A stretch of DNA of 64,000 nucleotides, taken from positions 1-64,000 of the forward strand of contig MNCI01008699.1 of NCBI GenBank assembly GCA_015680685.1. Direction: 5' to 3'. Below, in pieces: positions 24,510 to 37,656 of this stretch. The notes beneath the pieces were generated by a model. That model was not told the origin of the DNA and did no database searches. It saw nothing but the letters and a program-made list of their open reading frames with translations. Positions within the stretch are counted from its first letter, which is position 1. Every line of letters starts with the position of its first letter. The stretch is from Gnetum montanum. Lineage: Eukaryota; Streptophyta; Gnetopsida; Gnetales; Gnetaceae. Position numbers and translations under genes: made by a program.

Positions 24510-26700
24510 GGGATCAATGTTGAGTATGTTGTGCAAGACCATGATTACCGAGACTACCATCTCACTAAAGAATAATGTAAGAAGGATCAAGAATAGGATA
24601 TGTGAAGCATCAAAGGGGAAATGGTTCACTAACCCCTTGTTCTTACTAGGCCATAAAGATGGAGAGGATCCCTTCTTTGGGAATTTCAATTCACTGACTC
24701 TACTTTCCTTATCCTTGATGAGGGAAACCCAAACTAGAATGTGTAATCTACTATCAATCATTCTGGTTTATAAAGAATAGGCTCCATGACCATTCAGGAT
24801 CCAAATATGAGAGTCATGAAAAGGATAAGGACAAGCCTCATGATGATGATCATGCTTGTGATTACAAAAGAGAAGGTGGTAGGCATTGTGGTAGTGCTAG
24901 TCCTCCTCCTCCTCCTTCTTTGACATCCTATTCTTTCTCCTCTAGCTTTGATTAAAGCTATAGAGGATGTGACCATGATGGAGGTGATTAATGGGATAGA
25001 GATGATCATAGGGCACACTAGATCAGTTGAGACTAGGAGCATGGGCAATCAAGTAAGGCTAGCCACCATGAAATAAGGGACAACAGAGGGCATCATAAGG
25101 ATTATGGCCATCATAAAGGTAATAACTATGATGAACCTTTTCTTGCAACTTGAAATATGCTAAATATTGTAGAGGCAATGAGAATTTTGAATAGGAATTT
25201 AAGAGATAGTAGAATAAAGAAATTGGATATGAACAATATTTTCAAGTTCAAACGGGGATACAACTTAGATCTGTAGAACCACCTACAATCTTTCATGATG
25301 CATGTACCTTGTAGAATATAGAGAATGAATGGCAAAAACTTAAGCTATTCCCTAGCACATTCATAAAAGAAGCTAAAAGTAGATTAATTATGATGCTTGA
25401 TTTGTTCAATGATAAGTATTATACATACTCTAGAGTGTGCAACTTGAGAAAGCAGATCTAAGGTTGGTAAAAAGGAACACATGAACCCTTGGACATAACC
25501 ATGGGCAGGTACTATTTTCTTTTACATTAATGTCTTAGCCATGCTTATTCTCAATGGGAGCATCTTTTCCATATCATAGATGGGCTTCGATCATAAATAA
25601 GAAGAACTCTTAGATTCTATGCCCAAGGAAGATTGTTAGAATTAAGGGTCCATTAGATCCAAAGGTTGATTAAGTAGATTATCAAAGAAGAAGGAGAGTT
25701 GAGAAAATAGGAAAGTATAGAAGAGTATAATAGGGATCCTTACATTAGAAAAAGGGAAGTCTGATTCTATGACAATGAGGAGGAACCACTTGATGAGGTG
25801 GTGTAGTGAAAGATATTGTTGATGCAAAATTTTGTTTATGAAATTTTAGTTTAGATAGATAAGATGTGGGACTCTTTATAAATGAAAAGTTCCAAATTAC
25901 TCTAAAAATAGTAGAGGAATCCAAAGAGCAAAGTAATGATTATGATCATCAGAGAAGGAAGAAAGCTGAATGTGCCCACCAAAGGAATAAAGGCAAGGTT
26001 GCTATTATAGAGGAGGTTGTGGAGTCTAAAATAGATGATAATGATGGATGTGACATCTACCAATATGAACATTTGAAAGGATGTTGCCTTGTTTTTTCAC
26101 ACTTGTAGGAGTCTAGGGTGCATGCTCTAAATCCTAGATTGGCTAGAAGGAAAGCATCCAAAAGGTTACCTTATCCTCAAGGAAACTCAAGGAAGTTCCA
26201 CCAACAACAAGCCTATTATCTATGTGGAGCTCCACCACAAATTTATGAGTAGTATGAGAAGCGACAACACACATAGTCATGGAAGATGACACCACCAAGG
26301 CAGTAGTACCCTTACTAACAGCTACATCCATATGGGTGCTATGTGCAAAAATCCATTTCTCCACATGACTCTTCTAGTCATGCCTCATTCCAGCATCATT
26401 ACTACCCTTCTACATACTACAAAGTTTAACCTCCATCTCCAAGAGGGGAATCCCCATATCCTTATCATCCTTCTACACCTGCACCTCCGTCCTCAACTCA
26501 ACTACCACCTACTTCATCAATGTAGAATGATATTCTAGCTCAACCCTAGTAATGTAATGCTACTAGTGTTGTTAACATACAATTGGCTTCTTAGCTGAGT
26601 GGTTTGGAAACAAAATCCCTAAAGAGACCATTCTTCTGAATCGACAGTTCTACAAAGCCCTTGTAGACATATGTGGTTAATAGCCTTGCTTCTCCCTCAT
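24510..26700 (+). pseudogene. gag of element B
   Basis: The N-terminal segment around 24550-24680 resembles the start of C's gag (RRIKNR... LLGHKDGEDPFFG compared with C's RRLERP...LLGDDWKTYKS). The capsid core near 25320-25440 has WQKLKLFP and a LFNDKYY segment. The Pro/Ser/Tyr-rich tail lies at 26330-26540. Frameshifts and stops are frequent. Confidence 0.55.
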
Positions 26701-27330
26701 CCTCTGCATCTTCTCCATTAGAGTTCCCTTTAAACCAAACACCTTCCAAAGTGCATACTATCATGTTGGCCCATGTTGTAATTGATTGGATTAAGGTTGG
26801 CTATGTTTCCAAGAAACTAGTTGATCTTGGGAGTTCCCTCATCTATTTAAAAATTACTAGGAATGAACCTTATAAGGCTTTTCTAGACTTAGGTTCTGGT
26901 GTAAGTTTGATTTCTCATGAAATGTAAAAATCTTGGACCCTACCTCCACTCAAGAAGAGTAACATTTATCTTGAGTTGGCAAATCAATCCATCATTATTC
27001 CCTTGGAATTGGTGGAGGACATTATGACCAATATTTTTGGGTGGTCCTATCGTATCAACTTCTTGGTAATTCGAGTTGATAACTACAAGTGGTACTTCCT
27101 AATCATCATGGGAAGGTCTTGGCTAAGAACCATTGATGCATAGTTTGAAATCAAAGACCTATCCTTGGAGATTTCCAAGGAAAATTCATTCAAAAAGATA
27201 AAGAAGAAGATAGTTCCATGCATCACGTACAGTGATATAGGGTGTAACTGTGTGCAAAAACTATAAGCCATAAAAGGTACATCAATCATAGCATACAAAT
27301 AGTGTGCAGATGAGATAGAAATTAAAAGGT
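26701..27330 (+). pseudogene. Protease domain of element B
   Basis: KAFLDLGSGVSLISHEM at about 26875-26927 is the aspartic protease signature, with the catalytic Asp in D-L-G-S. It is followed by LELVEDIMTNIFGW (about 27007), NFLVIRV and FLIIMGRSWLRTIDA (about 27100). It keeps a better active site than element A. A TAG-type stop follows DA. Confidence 0.7.
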
Positions 27331-27719
27331 GCATGTATGTAGCAACCATAAATAGGAGGAAACCTAGTTTCTAACAACTAATCTTGATAGTATCTCAACA
27401 CTTTACATGGAACCATTTGAGAGCTTGACCAGTGCCTATGTTGAAGGCATGAATGAGATGGAACAAATCCATCACCAACTCTTCGATGAACCAAATGAAA
27501 ATTATCGGGGAGAGTTGAAAATCCCTAAGAGCTTCAAATTGGAGCCCCTATAGTTGAAAAATCTACATACTAACATGGTATATGCTTTTTTGAATAATGG
27601 GAAGTTGGTGATAATCAATGCTAACCTTGATTTTAAACAAAAAGATAAGTTGTTGAAACTAGTTAACAAATGGCCAACAACCTTTGCTTGGTCATATCTC
27701 AAACTCATTGGGATTGATA

Positions 27720-29020
27720 CTTAGATATGCCAACATCACATATATATGGATCCTTCCATAAAGCCATAAAGGTAGTTTCAGTTGTATTTGAGCCCCAAAC
27801 TCAAGCAAATCCTCAAGGAGGATATTGAACAACTTCTCAAAGCAAGGTTCATCTATCCCATCACTAATAGTGAGTGGGTTACTCCACTGGTGATCATGCC
27901 AAAGAAAGATGTCAAGTGGAGGATTTGTATTGAATTTAGGCTATTGAACATGGTGATCTACAATGATCATTTTCATTGTCATTTATGGACTAGGTGTTGG
28001 ACATTATTTTTGGGCATTGCTTTTATAGCTTTCTAGATGGTTATAGTGGCTATAAACAAATTCATATTGCACCTGAAGATCAGGCCAGAACCACATTTAT
28101 GGATCCTTCGGAGACTTTTGCATATCAAAAGATTCCTTTTGAGCTATGCAATGCCTCTACCACATTCCAATGCCTTTTCCTTAGCATTTCTTAATAGTAG
28201 ATTAGTAGCAGGATGGAAATCTTCATGGATGACTTTTCTACCTATGGGGCTACATTTGAGAAAGCCTTGGATCACCTTTAGCAAGTGCTAAAATGGTATG
28301 TGGAGGAAAACCTTTAGCTCAACTAGTAGAAAAGCCATCTGATGATCCAAGAAGGCCTTGTTTTGGAGCACAGAATATCTAAAAGAGGGATTGAGGTAGA
28401 TCCTAAGAAAATAAGGGTCATCCAAGCAATTTTTCATCAACCCAGAATTGTCAAAGATGTTTGGTCATTCCATGGTCACACTGGATACTATTGATGCTTC
28501 ATAGGAAATTTCTCTAAGACCATCAAATTGTTGGTGGAGCTTACAAAGAAGGATGCTTTATTTGTTTGGACCAAGGAATGCAAAAAGCCATTTAAGAAAC
28601 TGAAGCAGTAGCTTGTTGAAACTTCAATTCTATGAGCACCTAACTGATATAGAGCCTTTCACATCATGATGAACATATTGAACTATGCTTTAGCACTCAT
28701 GCTCATGCAATTGGATAATAATAAATTTCATTACTACATCCACTGCGCAAGCCAAAGCACTATCAATGTAAAACATAATTACACCATAATAGAGAATGAA
28801 TTGATGGTGGTGGTGTATGCCTTGAAGAAATTTAGGTACTATATGCTTAGGTACAAGGTTTTCATGCACATAGATCATAATGCAATCCTATTCCTTTTGA
28901 ACAAATCAACAAGAAGCCCCCATATCATGTGATGGCTTGTGATCTTGCAAGAATTTGATCTTATGATGGTAGATCAAAAGGGAACTAAGAATGTGGTTGT
29001 TGATCACTTTTCTTGGTCGA
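27720..29020 (+). pseudogene. Reverse transcriptase and RNase H of element B
   Basis: RT: LSPKLKQILKEDIEQLLKAR at 27788, WVTPLVIMPKKDVKWRICIE, FLDGYSGYKQIHIAPEDQAR (28030-28090), PFELCNASTTFQC and the active site FMDDFSTYG (about 28225), then GIEVDPKKIRVIQ (about 28392). RNase H: NYALALMLMQLD (about 28680), ENELMVVVYALKKFRYYML (about 28795), HIDHNAILFLLNKS and the VDQKGTKNVVVDHFSW linker (to about 29015). The FMDDFSxYG signature and EGLVLEHRIS context are typical of Athila. Most stops are TAG. Confidence 0.85.
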
Positions 29021-29029
29021 GATGGGCCA

Positions 29030-30003
29030 ATAAAGAGAAGGAAAGCCCACTTTCTAATTAATTTTATGATGAACTCCTCTTTGCTAGTGCTATGAATGAA
29101 TAAGTGGTCAATGAGCCTAATTGGTACAATGACATTCCCAGCTATCTTCTCACTCAAGAGATGCCACAAGAGTTAGACCACAGGAAGAAACAATAATTTC
29201 ATCATAAGGTAAAACACTTCATCAAGATCAATGGACACCTTTACAAGGTGTATTTTGATGGATTTGTTTGCTAGTGTATCCCTGACGTTAATCAACTACA
29301 TGTTCTCCAAGATATTCACAAGGGTTCTTGTGGGAACCACTATGCTAGGATATGCATAACCATAAAGATCATGATGGTAGGGTATTATGGCCAACACTCT
29401 ATAAGGATGCTTAACACTTCATTTGCTCTTCTGAATGCTACCAATGCAATGATGGAACAATAGCTTATATGGAGGATCCTCAGCAATGGATTCAACCATT
29501 GGAATCCTTCAACATCTAGGACATTGACTTCATGGATCCCATCACATCCATGTCAAATTGAAACGTGTACATCATAATTGTTGTTAACTATTGTATGAAA
29601 TAGGTAGAAGTAGTATTCATTATTAACTATACATCCTCTACAACTACTCAGTTTATGCAACAAAATTTTGTAACTAGGTTTGGGGTGGCATGTGCACTAA
29701 TTTTTGACAATGGTACTTATTTTATAGGCACCATCTTTTGAAAACTCATGTAATGCTTGGGGGTAGAACATAGATTAACAACACCTTACCACCCTAAGCT
29801 AATGGTTAAGGAGAGGTTACCAATAGGGAGATCACTACAATCTTAACTGGAACAATTAGCAAATATATGAGAGAGTATATCAGAAAACTTAATGATGCCA
29901 TTTGGGCTTATTACTCAACATGGAAACTTCCTATGAGCTAGTGTATGAGAAATTACCAACTCTTCCCATTCAATCAGAGCTCCATAAAATTTTAACAGCC
30001 TAT
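29030..30003 (+). pseudogene. Integrase of element B, N-terminal and core part
   Basis: A region matching the zinc-finger end (SCGNHYA, about 29330, then CSEC-like residues), the core start DFMDPITSM (about 29523), a VNY segment, FGVACALIFDNGTYF (about 29680) with the second catalytic Asp in DNGT, then YHPKLMV. The final segment, YELVYEKLPTLPIQSELH (about 29932-29985), leads into the break at 30003 made by element D. Confidence 0.75.
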
Positions 30004-31846
30004 TGTAGTGACCAAAAATGTCAGCAACTGGAAACACTGAGAGGTTATCTGGTGAACAGTCTTAACCCTGGATCCATGCAAGGGCCGTGCTGGATTAAAA
30101 ATGGAAATGGGGTTCCCTGAATAGTTTTGTCAATTAGAAAGGGACTTAGTTGATGTCACTTAACCATTCATAAACGTGTAACGCAAAAGTGATGTTTGTA
30201 ACATAATATGATAAGTATTAAATGCAATGAAGTGAAAAGCAATGTAAAATTTAATAATATTAAGCGGGAATTTAAAGTGAATAAGAGTTAGGGAATGCAC
30301 CCCTTCAAGATTGTAGCTCTACTTTGTTGAAGTGGATACAATTGGTTGCATGACACTAGGAAGCACAGAGATCCCAAAGGTAACCAAAGTGTTCAGAGTA
30401 GGCCAACTATATTCTTGAATGCGGACTCAAAATCTAACAATGCAAACTGCTACAAAGACAGTAGAAAGGAGCTAATAGAATGGAAAGTGAAAATTCCAAC
30501 CATTTTAATTTTTTCCAATTTTCCAACAAAAAATGCTAAAAATGCTCAAAGTTTCCAACCCTAAAATATTTTTCCAAAAAATGCCCAATTTTTCCAACCG
30601 TACTCCAATTTTCTGCCAACCGTTTGAGTGTTGCTTGTTGGGGTATTTATAGGGCTAGGAGCTTTTAACAAATGCATCCTGGATGCCATGTGTTCTAGAC
30701 CTATGAGATGCTAATGTGTCCATGCTTCATGGACATGCAAAGCTGATCGTTGAGCCTACCACGCTGCAATCACACTATCGAAACTAGAGATGCTAGAATC
30801 AAGTATGCCAACAATGTAGATGAGGAATGAGGCACACTGAAGTAGCATAGTTGCCTACTAAGCTATGCTACACAATGTAGTGTAGCATGTTGGCATAGTG
30901 TAGCAGCTTGCTACACTATGTAGCATAGCACAACATAGCCACCATTTTGAAGAAGAAATTGGCATTGAAGTCAACTGTATCTGTTGGGATCTTCACCACT
31001 CAAGTCAACTTTTGCAAGACTTGGTTTGATATGCAACTTTTGCTATGCTACGCTATGCTACGTAGCGTAGCATAGTGTAGCAGTTGGCTTCATTTGTAAT
31101 CCATGTTGAAGTCACAAATGCTTGCTTGAAGCTCATATTTATGCTAACAGTTTCAACTTTTGCCTTCTATAAAGGGAAGAATTCAAACTTGTTGAACTTG
31201 CATTTGAGACACATTATACTATTCTTGCATCATTGCTACACTGTGCTATGCTATGTAGCATAGCACAACGTAGTAGCCACCGTATCCTACTTTCTATTCA
31301 ATCCACCACTTTTTGATGAGAAGCTTTGCTAAAGATTTGAAGTTGAACAAGGCAACTGCTTTTGAAGGCTAAAGTGCTTACCGAGTGTAATTGGAATCAC
31401 TAGGTAAGCTGGGCCTTTCTATTTTGCCTTTGCTACAGTATGCTATGCTGTGTATAGCATAGCATAGCATAGCACTTTTTTCTACAACAGTTTGGTTGCC
31501 TAAGAAGCTATCTTCTAAGGCCTACTATGCTATATAGCATAGCATAGCGTATCAAACTTCCTCACTAGAAAACTTGCCGAACTGTTTCACGCATTCTGAG
31601 CACCGTCGATAACTCCCAGCATGGTTTCTAAGTAAATTGTCAACCAGGAAATTACCCTGGTGAGTAGGTTGGAGGGTCCATCGGGCCTATCAAGACTAGG
31701 AGTAGAAAATTTGTCAAATTGGATAGTCTAAACTCAGAGCATCCATTTCTTGGGAAACTGTCATGAGGCTACACTTGTGGAAATGTTTGTCTCATTTCCA
31801 AGACCCTGGTGAAGCAAGAGTGCTTCGAAATTTTTAGGGTGTTTCA
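30004..31846 (-). mobile_element. 3' LTR of element D (1843 bp)
   Basis: Pairs with 50132-51959 (about 90% identical over a 260-base sample by eye). The minus-strand TATA box is TATAAATACCCC (about 30643-30654). Upstream of it in minus sense (30840-31560) lie at least five palindromic clusters of CTATGCTA/TAGCATAG words (about 30842-30945, 31041-31082, 31246-31270, 31436-31472, 31523-31555), all in the U3 part. Confidence 0.85.
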
Positions 31847-31863
31847 TTGGCCCCTCTTTGTTG
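31847..31863 (-). promoter_or_regulatory. Polypurine tract of element D
   Basis: In minus sense it reads CAACAAAGAGGGGCCAA, immediately before the LTR start TGAAACACCC. Position and composition fit the plus-strand primer for reverse transcription, and this fixes the element's orientation. Confidence 0.75.
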
Positions 31864-33180
31864 ACATCTAGAGCATGGACCCAAGAGACGCTAACAAAGA
31901 ATACGAAACACTGTAAAAGATATGATGCTAACATCACTCTTCAGTAATTGTGAAGATGTCACTTAGCTATGCCTAAGAGTGTTGGATTGGTCATGCAGGG
32001 AAAGAGGAAGGGTTAAACTTGAGGGAGAAGGAGGTTCAGGAAAATGGTAAAGATGAAACTTAGCAAGGTCCCTCGTCAAAATGCTTGTGAGGGAGTTCTT
32101 TGCGTGGTCATCTTTGCTTTTGCTGACCTTTGACCTCTTGTTCAAATGCTTAGAGAGGGTTACTGCGAAACAACTAGTGTGCCATTTGTTTTAGGCAAGT
32201 TTTTTTTTTGTAAGAGCTTTTACTCTTTTATGCTTTTCTTTTGTTGTTCTGTCATTTACATTTGCAAACAACCTTGTCACAGGATAGGCATTTCTTTCCC
32301 AGGATGAGTTTTGTTACATCCACGTGTGGCTCTAACCTACCTACAGATGCTTCCCATGTGGCAAGTTGCATTACGCATGTCATGAACTTTGTGGTTGGGC
32401 ATATGGGAGGATATTATAGGCAACAGGAAAATTCGTAAAAGAGGTAAGAGTGAGAGTTGTGGGTGTAAGGAACGAGGTAAAGAAGCTTACAGGGGAGAGC
32501 AAGATATGCACTCCGAAGTAATAAGCTAATTAGGATGACCACCTTGGAATGATGTAGTATCCTACGTCCATGGTGAAATGCACCTCTAACTGATGCCTCT
32601 CTGATATGTACCCTACAAACACAATAGAGAGCAAACTAGAAGAAACAAACATGATGAAAAATGAAGGCAAATATCTTGCTTACTTTAAATTCTATTGGAA
32701 CAACAGACGTTGTTGTTGAGCCATTCAGCATCCAAACTAGAAAGGCCAACAACAGTTTTGGGAGCATCTATGTGGAGAGGTTGGCACTGAGGCAGCTAGG
32801 AATTGCAGTGATGTGAGTGCTCAAGAATCCCTGCCCAATGTAAACATTATGCAATTCAACTATGAGATTGGCTACCCAATAGCTGAACATCTTTTCGGCT
32901 CAGACGATGGTGAGGGCTGGAGGATAGCAACATTGTGGTTGGGCCATAATACTACTGGAACTCCTACAGTAGGAGTTGACCAAGGAAGCTACTTCCAAGG
33001 TGATGAGCCATGGTGGTGATTGCTCTAGAGAGTCAACAAGATGTCATAAGACATCTCTAGAGGATCAACAAGATGTCAGGGGTAGTGGTGTTTCATATGT
33101 TTCCGAGGATGTTTTCTTAGCATCGTGAACTGCATTCAAGAACTGTAATGTCACATCCCATATTGGCAATGTGCACCCTC
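31864..33180. other. 3' non-coding region of D with a short unknown ORF
   Basis: It lies between integrase and the 3' LTR. A 68-codon open stretch on the plus strand (32813-33019, ending FQGDEPWW) has protein-like composition but no start context, no known motif and no partner elsewhere in the window. Nothing else is recognised. Confidence 0.3.
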
Positions 33181-33199
33181 GCTTTTTTGTAGAGTTGTG

Positions 33200-33770
33200 A
33201 TGCATGCTAAGGATGTGCCGCAAATCCAATTTAAGGTCCTGGTAGACCATCTGATATGCTGGTTTAAGGTCTCAGCAGACCATGGTGCACTAGTTTAAGG
33301 TCCTAGTAGACTATTGCACTAGTTTATCATTGCAGTAGATAGTCGCTATGCTATTTTAAGGTCCTAGTAGACCAAAATGCTAGTTTAACATTGTAGTGGA
33401 TGGTCGCTATTATAGTTTAAGGTCCTAGCAGACTATAGTGCTAGTTTAACATCGTAGCGGATGGTGGATCCGCTAGTTTAACATTGTAGCTGACACGCTT
33501 TACCAATTTTACGTCATGGTGGATAGTCTGTGCTAGTTTATAGTCATAGAAGACTGCCTTTGCCAATTTTACATCATAGCAGATGATCTATGCTAGTTTT
33601 ACATTGTAGTTGACAAACTTTTCCAGTTCTATGTCATAGTGAACGAGCTTTGTTAGTTTCCAGTTTTACGTCGTAGTGGATGAGCTTTACTAGTTTTACA
33701 TCATAGTGGAAGATTTCTTACCTTTGCCAATTTTACATCGTAGCAGAAGTTTTCTTACATTGCATGTGCA
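33200..33770. repeat. Irregular tandem repeat, TAGTTTAAGGTCCTAGTAGAC family
   Basis: About a dozen units of roughly 40-55 bp carry the words CTAGTTTAAGGTCCTAGTAGAC or CTAGTTTAACATTGTAGTGGATGG, degrading to CCAATTTTACATCGTAGCAGA toward the right. Related words (TAGTTTAAGGTCTTTG) end each RT tandem unit at 37380-37650, 38870-39130 and 40350-40620. Confidence 0.65.
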
Positions 33771-33773
33771 TCA

Positions 33774-34830
33774 GATGTAGTATGGTTTGAGGTATGAATG
33801 ATTCACAGGATTTGCAAACTCGTTGCCATCTATGCTTGCCAGCTTGAAGGCCCCATTCCCAAATACTTTTGTGACCATGAATGGACCTTCCCAGTTTGCT
33901 GAGAATATGTTCACATGCTCATGGATAGCCTTGAGGATGAGGTCCCCCTTTTGTATCATCCATTGATGAGGGCTTGCATGGTTCTTTTGTCGCTGCTTGT
34001 TTTGATAATGCTCTATGCGACCAAGTGTCTTTGTATGCTCCTCCTCTATGGAGTCAAGGTCAATGATCCTTGACTCATTATTCTGGGCTTCACTCACAAC
34101 ATTCGATAGGATCATGCGAAGTGATGGTACCTACAACTCAAGAGGTAAAACCACTTTAAATCCATAACCAAGACTATAAGGTGTCTTACCTATTATTTTC
34201 CTACACGTCGTTCTATAGGCCTAGAGCACATAGAGGATTTACTCATGCCATCACCTCTTGCTATTGCTAAGCATTTTCTTGAGCAAGTTGATGATGGACT
34301 TGTTTGTAGCTTCTGCTTGTCCATTTGCCTACGGGTAGTATGGCGAGGAGAACGACTGTTTGATGCCAAGATTGTTGCAGAAGGTTTTAGTTTCCACACT
34401 ACTAAATTATGTCCCATTATCGATCACAATAGTCATGGGAAGCCCAAACCTTATCATGATGTTGCCTAAGATGAAGTGACAAATCTTCTAGGATGTAGTC
34501 TTCCTCAGGGAAATAGCTTCCACCCACTTCATAAAATACTTGGTGGTGGTGATGATGAAGCTATGTCCTATAGAAGACTTAGGCATGTTAGGTCCTATGA
34601 TGTCTAGTCCCCATCACTGGAAAGGCCATGTAATCTGCATTGGATGCAACTCTGTAGGTGAAATATGTATAAGATTTGCATATCTTTGGCACATATCACA
34701 AGCCTTGACTTTGGCTAGACAATCATGCTCCATGTGAGGCCAGTAGTACCCTAGGCATATGATTTTTGCATCCATGGCCCTAGGTGTTATGTGTCCACCA
34801 CACACCCCCTCATGTACATCATTAATAACC
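33774..34830 (-). pseudogene. Integrase of element D
   Basis: Minus-strand landmarks: zinc-finger part with CGGH (about 34803), YYWPHMEHDC, and CDMCQRYA (about 34695); core start WGLDIIGPNMPKSS (about 34615-34570); a VIDNGT segment with the second catalytic Asp (about 34430); and ANGQAEATNKSI with the catalytic Glu (about 34310). The C-terminal part is open for 114 codons (34115-33771): LDSIEEEHTKTLGRIEHYQ, then GDLILKAIHEH and the GPF/Y-type NWEGPFMV, ending with SYLKPYYI. A few TAG stops break the core. Confidence 0.85.
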
Positions 34831-35198
34831 TTCTACACTTGTTTCTCAATTACGCATGCCAGCAATATCCTGTCATAGGAGCGTTTGCACAGGGCATTAT
34901 CTCCCATAAGCACATATTGCCTAGCAGGCTTATGGATCACATCTCTTTAGGTAGATATCAATCTTCTTAGGGGTTCTCCATGTTGCAGGTAGATTTTAAT
35001 GTTGGTGTACCACTCCTAGGTGTTCATAGCGCTAATAGAGGCTACGTGTACCGCCTGAGTGATAGGCTCTATACACTCGGTAATTGAAGTTAGCAAATTT
35101 GTGAATAGGTGTGATGATAGGTTTAACACTAGGGTGGCCAGGGCATCTGCTATGGTGTTTTCATTGCATGACATGTGTTGAATGTCCATTGTTGCAAA

Positions 35199-35492
35199 CT
35201 ATTTGAGCATGCTTTTCACTAGGTCACAATAGGGCTGCAGGTGTGTAGCCTTGTAAGCATAGACCTCAATGATTTGATTCACAACAAGTTGTGAATCTCC
35301 ACGAATTCCCAGGTTTTGTATGCTTAATTCTTGGGCTACTATGAAGCCCCTGAGTAACCCTTCGTACTCTGCCATGTTCTTTGTACAAGGGAACACAAAA
35401 CAATAAGAAAAAGGTTGCATTTCCCCATAGGGGAATGTAATGATAGCAGTTGCACTACCCCCTCGCACGGTCAAGGCACAGTCGAAATCCAA
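35199..35492 (-). pseudogene. Second, archaeal-like RNase H of element D
   Basis: The 97-codon open stretch begins MDFDCALTVRGGSATAIITF (catalytic Asp in FDCA, family FDGA), then CTKNMAEYEGLLRGF (Glu in AEYEG) and IRGDSQLVVNQI (Asp in GDSQ). These are hallmarks of the extra RNase H that Tat-lineage retrotransposons carry between the first RNase H and integrase. Its presence, with the first RNase H at 35560-35980, places D in Tat. Confidence 0.85.
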
Positions 35493-35559
35493 AGTAGCAT
35501 CAAGATGCGATAGGATGACATTGATAATGCTAACATGCTCATCAGGGAATTTAGGATCT

Positions 35560-36173
35560 ATGACTTCCTAGTCATCGATGGGTAAGGTCGTAAGTTACGT
35601 AGCTATAGCTTGACCCTTCATCGACAATTGGCTCACATAATGTAAGTCAAATTCCACTGTTATGGCTTTCCACCGGTATATCCTGCTACTTTCATATAGA
35701 TTATTTGTGCTAGCCTGGAGTACATTACTCTTGAAAATAATGATAACTTTACTACAAAATAGGTAATTCCTCCACTTATTTAATGCAAACACTAAGCCAA
35801 GGTAGTTTCTCTCCACCTCATTGTATCTTGCCTCATATGCTATCAATGCATGATTTAGGTAGTACACTAGAATTTATGAGCTATCATCTCATCTCTAACA
35901 TAATAGTGCCACAATAGACATGTCCAAGGTGGAAAGGTAGATGAAAAAAGGCTTATCCCTCTGTGGTGGGTAAACAGTTGGGAGGTGTAAAAGCTCTTCC
36001 TTTAGATCATCAAAGGCTTGTTGGCATTATGGCATCCATTCAAAGTTGATCCCCTTCTTTAATATATGTTTCATGGGGTGAAAATTGTCAATAAAATTTC
36101 TTATAAACCTTCTAATAAACTATACTCTACCTTGTAACCCATGCAATTCCATAAGATTTGTAAGTGGCGCTAG
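35560..36173 (-). pseudogene. RT connection and first RNase H of element D
   Basis: Continues in minus sense from the RT copy to its right. From about 36173 come LAPLTNLMELHGLQGRV, INFEWMP, the LKEELLHLP thumb/connection segment and PFFIYLS. Then RNase H segments YYLNHALIAYEARYNEVERN and YLGLVFALNKWRNYLFCSKV (about 35867-35740) and YRWKAITVEFDLHYV. Only the RT copy ending at 36174 is followed by this, so the other two tandem RT copies lack it. Confidence 0.8.
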
Positions 36174-37656
36174 GTTAACGATGGTCTTCACTTTGTCAGG
36201 GTCCACTTGTATTTCAGCCTTTGATACTACAAACCCTAACATGTGTCTAGTTCTCACCAGAAAGACACACTTTTTTGGGTTAAGGCATAAATCATGCATA
36301 TGGAAATGCTTGAGGACTACACCTAGATCATTGGGATGATCAATGGCTTCTTTAGATTTCACCGCTATGTCATCCATGTAGTCGTTCAGCGTTTCTAAGA
36401 TGTAGTTACTAAAGATGTATGTCATGGCTCGTTTGTAGGTTGCTCTGGCATTTTTGAGTCCAAAGGGCATCATAGTATAATAAAAAGTCCCCCATGGGGT
36501 CATAAAGGTTTTTGTTAACTAATGCTCTGGTTTGATGGGAATTTGGTTGTAATCGGACAAATTGTCCATGAAGGATAACAGACCATGACTAGCCGTAGTG
36601 TTAATGAGTTTATCAATACTTGGTAGTGGGAAGTCATCCTTGATCATGGCTTTGTTTAGATCCTAGAAGTCTATACAGATACATATCTATTCCATTTTCT
36701 TAGAAACCACAATGATGTTTGACATCCATTTTGAGTAATCAACTGCCCGAATGAAGCCAGCCTGATATAGCTTGGTGATTTCATCCTGTATGACTAGTGC
36801 AATCTCTAGTTTAACCTTGCAAGCCTTCTACTTAACTTCTTTCATCTGCAGATCTAAGAAAATGTTGTGCTATATAAGCCTCGGGTCTAAACCTGACATG
36901 TCATTGTAAGACCATGCGAATACTTCATTGTTGTTCTACAATATCTTGGCTTCATCTTTGTGCGTCAGTGAATCTAGGAGGGAGCTAAATTTTAATGTTC
37001 TTATCTCCCCCTAGATGTGGTCACATGTGTCTCAATGAAAGAATCCTCAGTTACATCCTTTGCCTCTAAACCTAGGGCTTTGACCAAACTTTCAGGCTAG
37101 TCTAGGGATGTTTCTAAGGATGCTATAGTGCTTTCTACGGATGATCCCCAATCTATTGACTTAGGGTTCAATAGTCTTGCAAGCTTACCGTGTGAACTTG
37201 TTAAAGCTATAGGTGAAGAAAGATCATAGTCCATTGCCATTCTTGCTCAACTTGGTACAATGAGATGAATGCCTAGTCAACGGATACATGTTTGCAGCAA
37301 CCGTGCATAGTAAGCATTTGTAAAGCAGCAATGAGATGTAAATAGTTGAATTAACTATAAAATATGATGAAAAATTTACAGCTTTCTAGTTTAAAGTCAT
37401 AGCAGATCGCTTGGGTGTAAAAACATAAAATTGATAGTTTAAGGTCTTTAGGGACCACTAATAGGATCGAAGCTATGTGTTAGAACTGCTAGTTTAAGGT
37501 CTTTGCAAACCACTAACTCGGTAGAGGCTGTGGGTTAGAATTTGCTAGTTTAAGGTCTTTGTGGACTGTCTAAATGCAAAATTTTAAAGTTTTTAGTTTA
37601 AGGTCTTTGTGGATCATCTAGCTAGTTATTTTTGTGAAGGCCAACCACTAGTTTAC
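36174..37656 (-). pseudogene. RT copy 3 of element D (joined to RNase H)
   Basis: The leftmost unit and the only one continuing into RNase H. It contains DFRDLNK-, DNLSDYNQIPIK- and MTPWGTFYYTMMPFGLKNAR-type segments and LNDYMDDIAVKSKEA (active site YMDD, about 36376). The reading is open from 36503 to 36120. The finger region between 36510 and 37000 has TAG stops and one apparent frameshift. Confidence 0.8.

Noticed and set aside
30842-31560. CTATGCTA repeats as a CRISPR-like array
   Set aside because: The spacing is irregular, units are palindromic words not 20-40 bp repeats with unique spacers, there are no cas genes, and the setting is a plant LTR promoter.
34245-34737. Plus-strand open stretches over D's integrase
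   Set aside because: They are shadows of the minus-strand integrase, which has clear zinc-finger and catalytic motifs.
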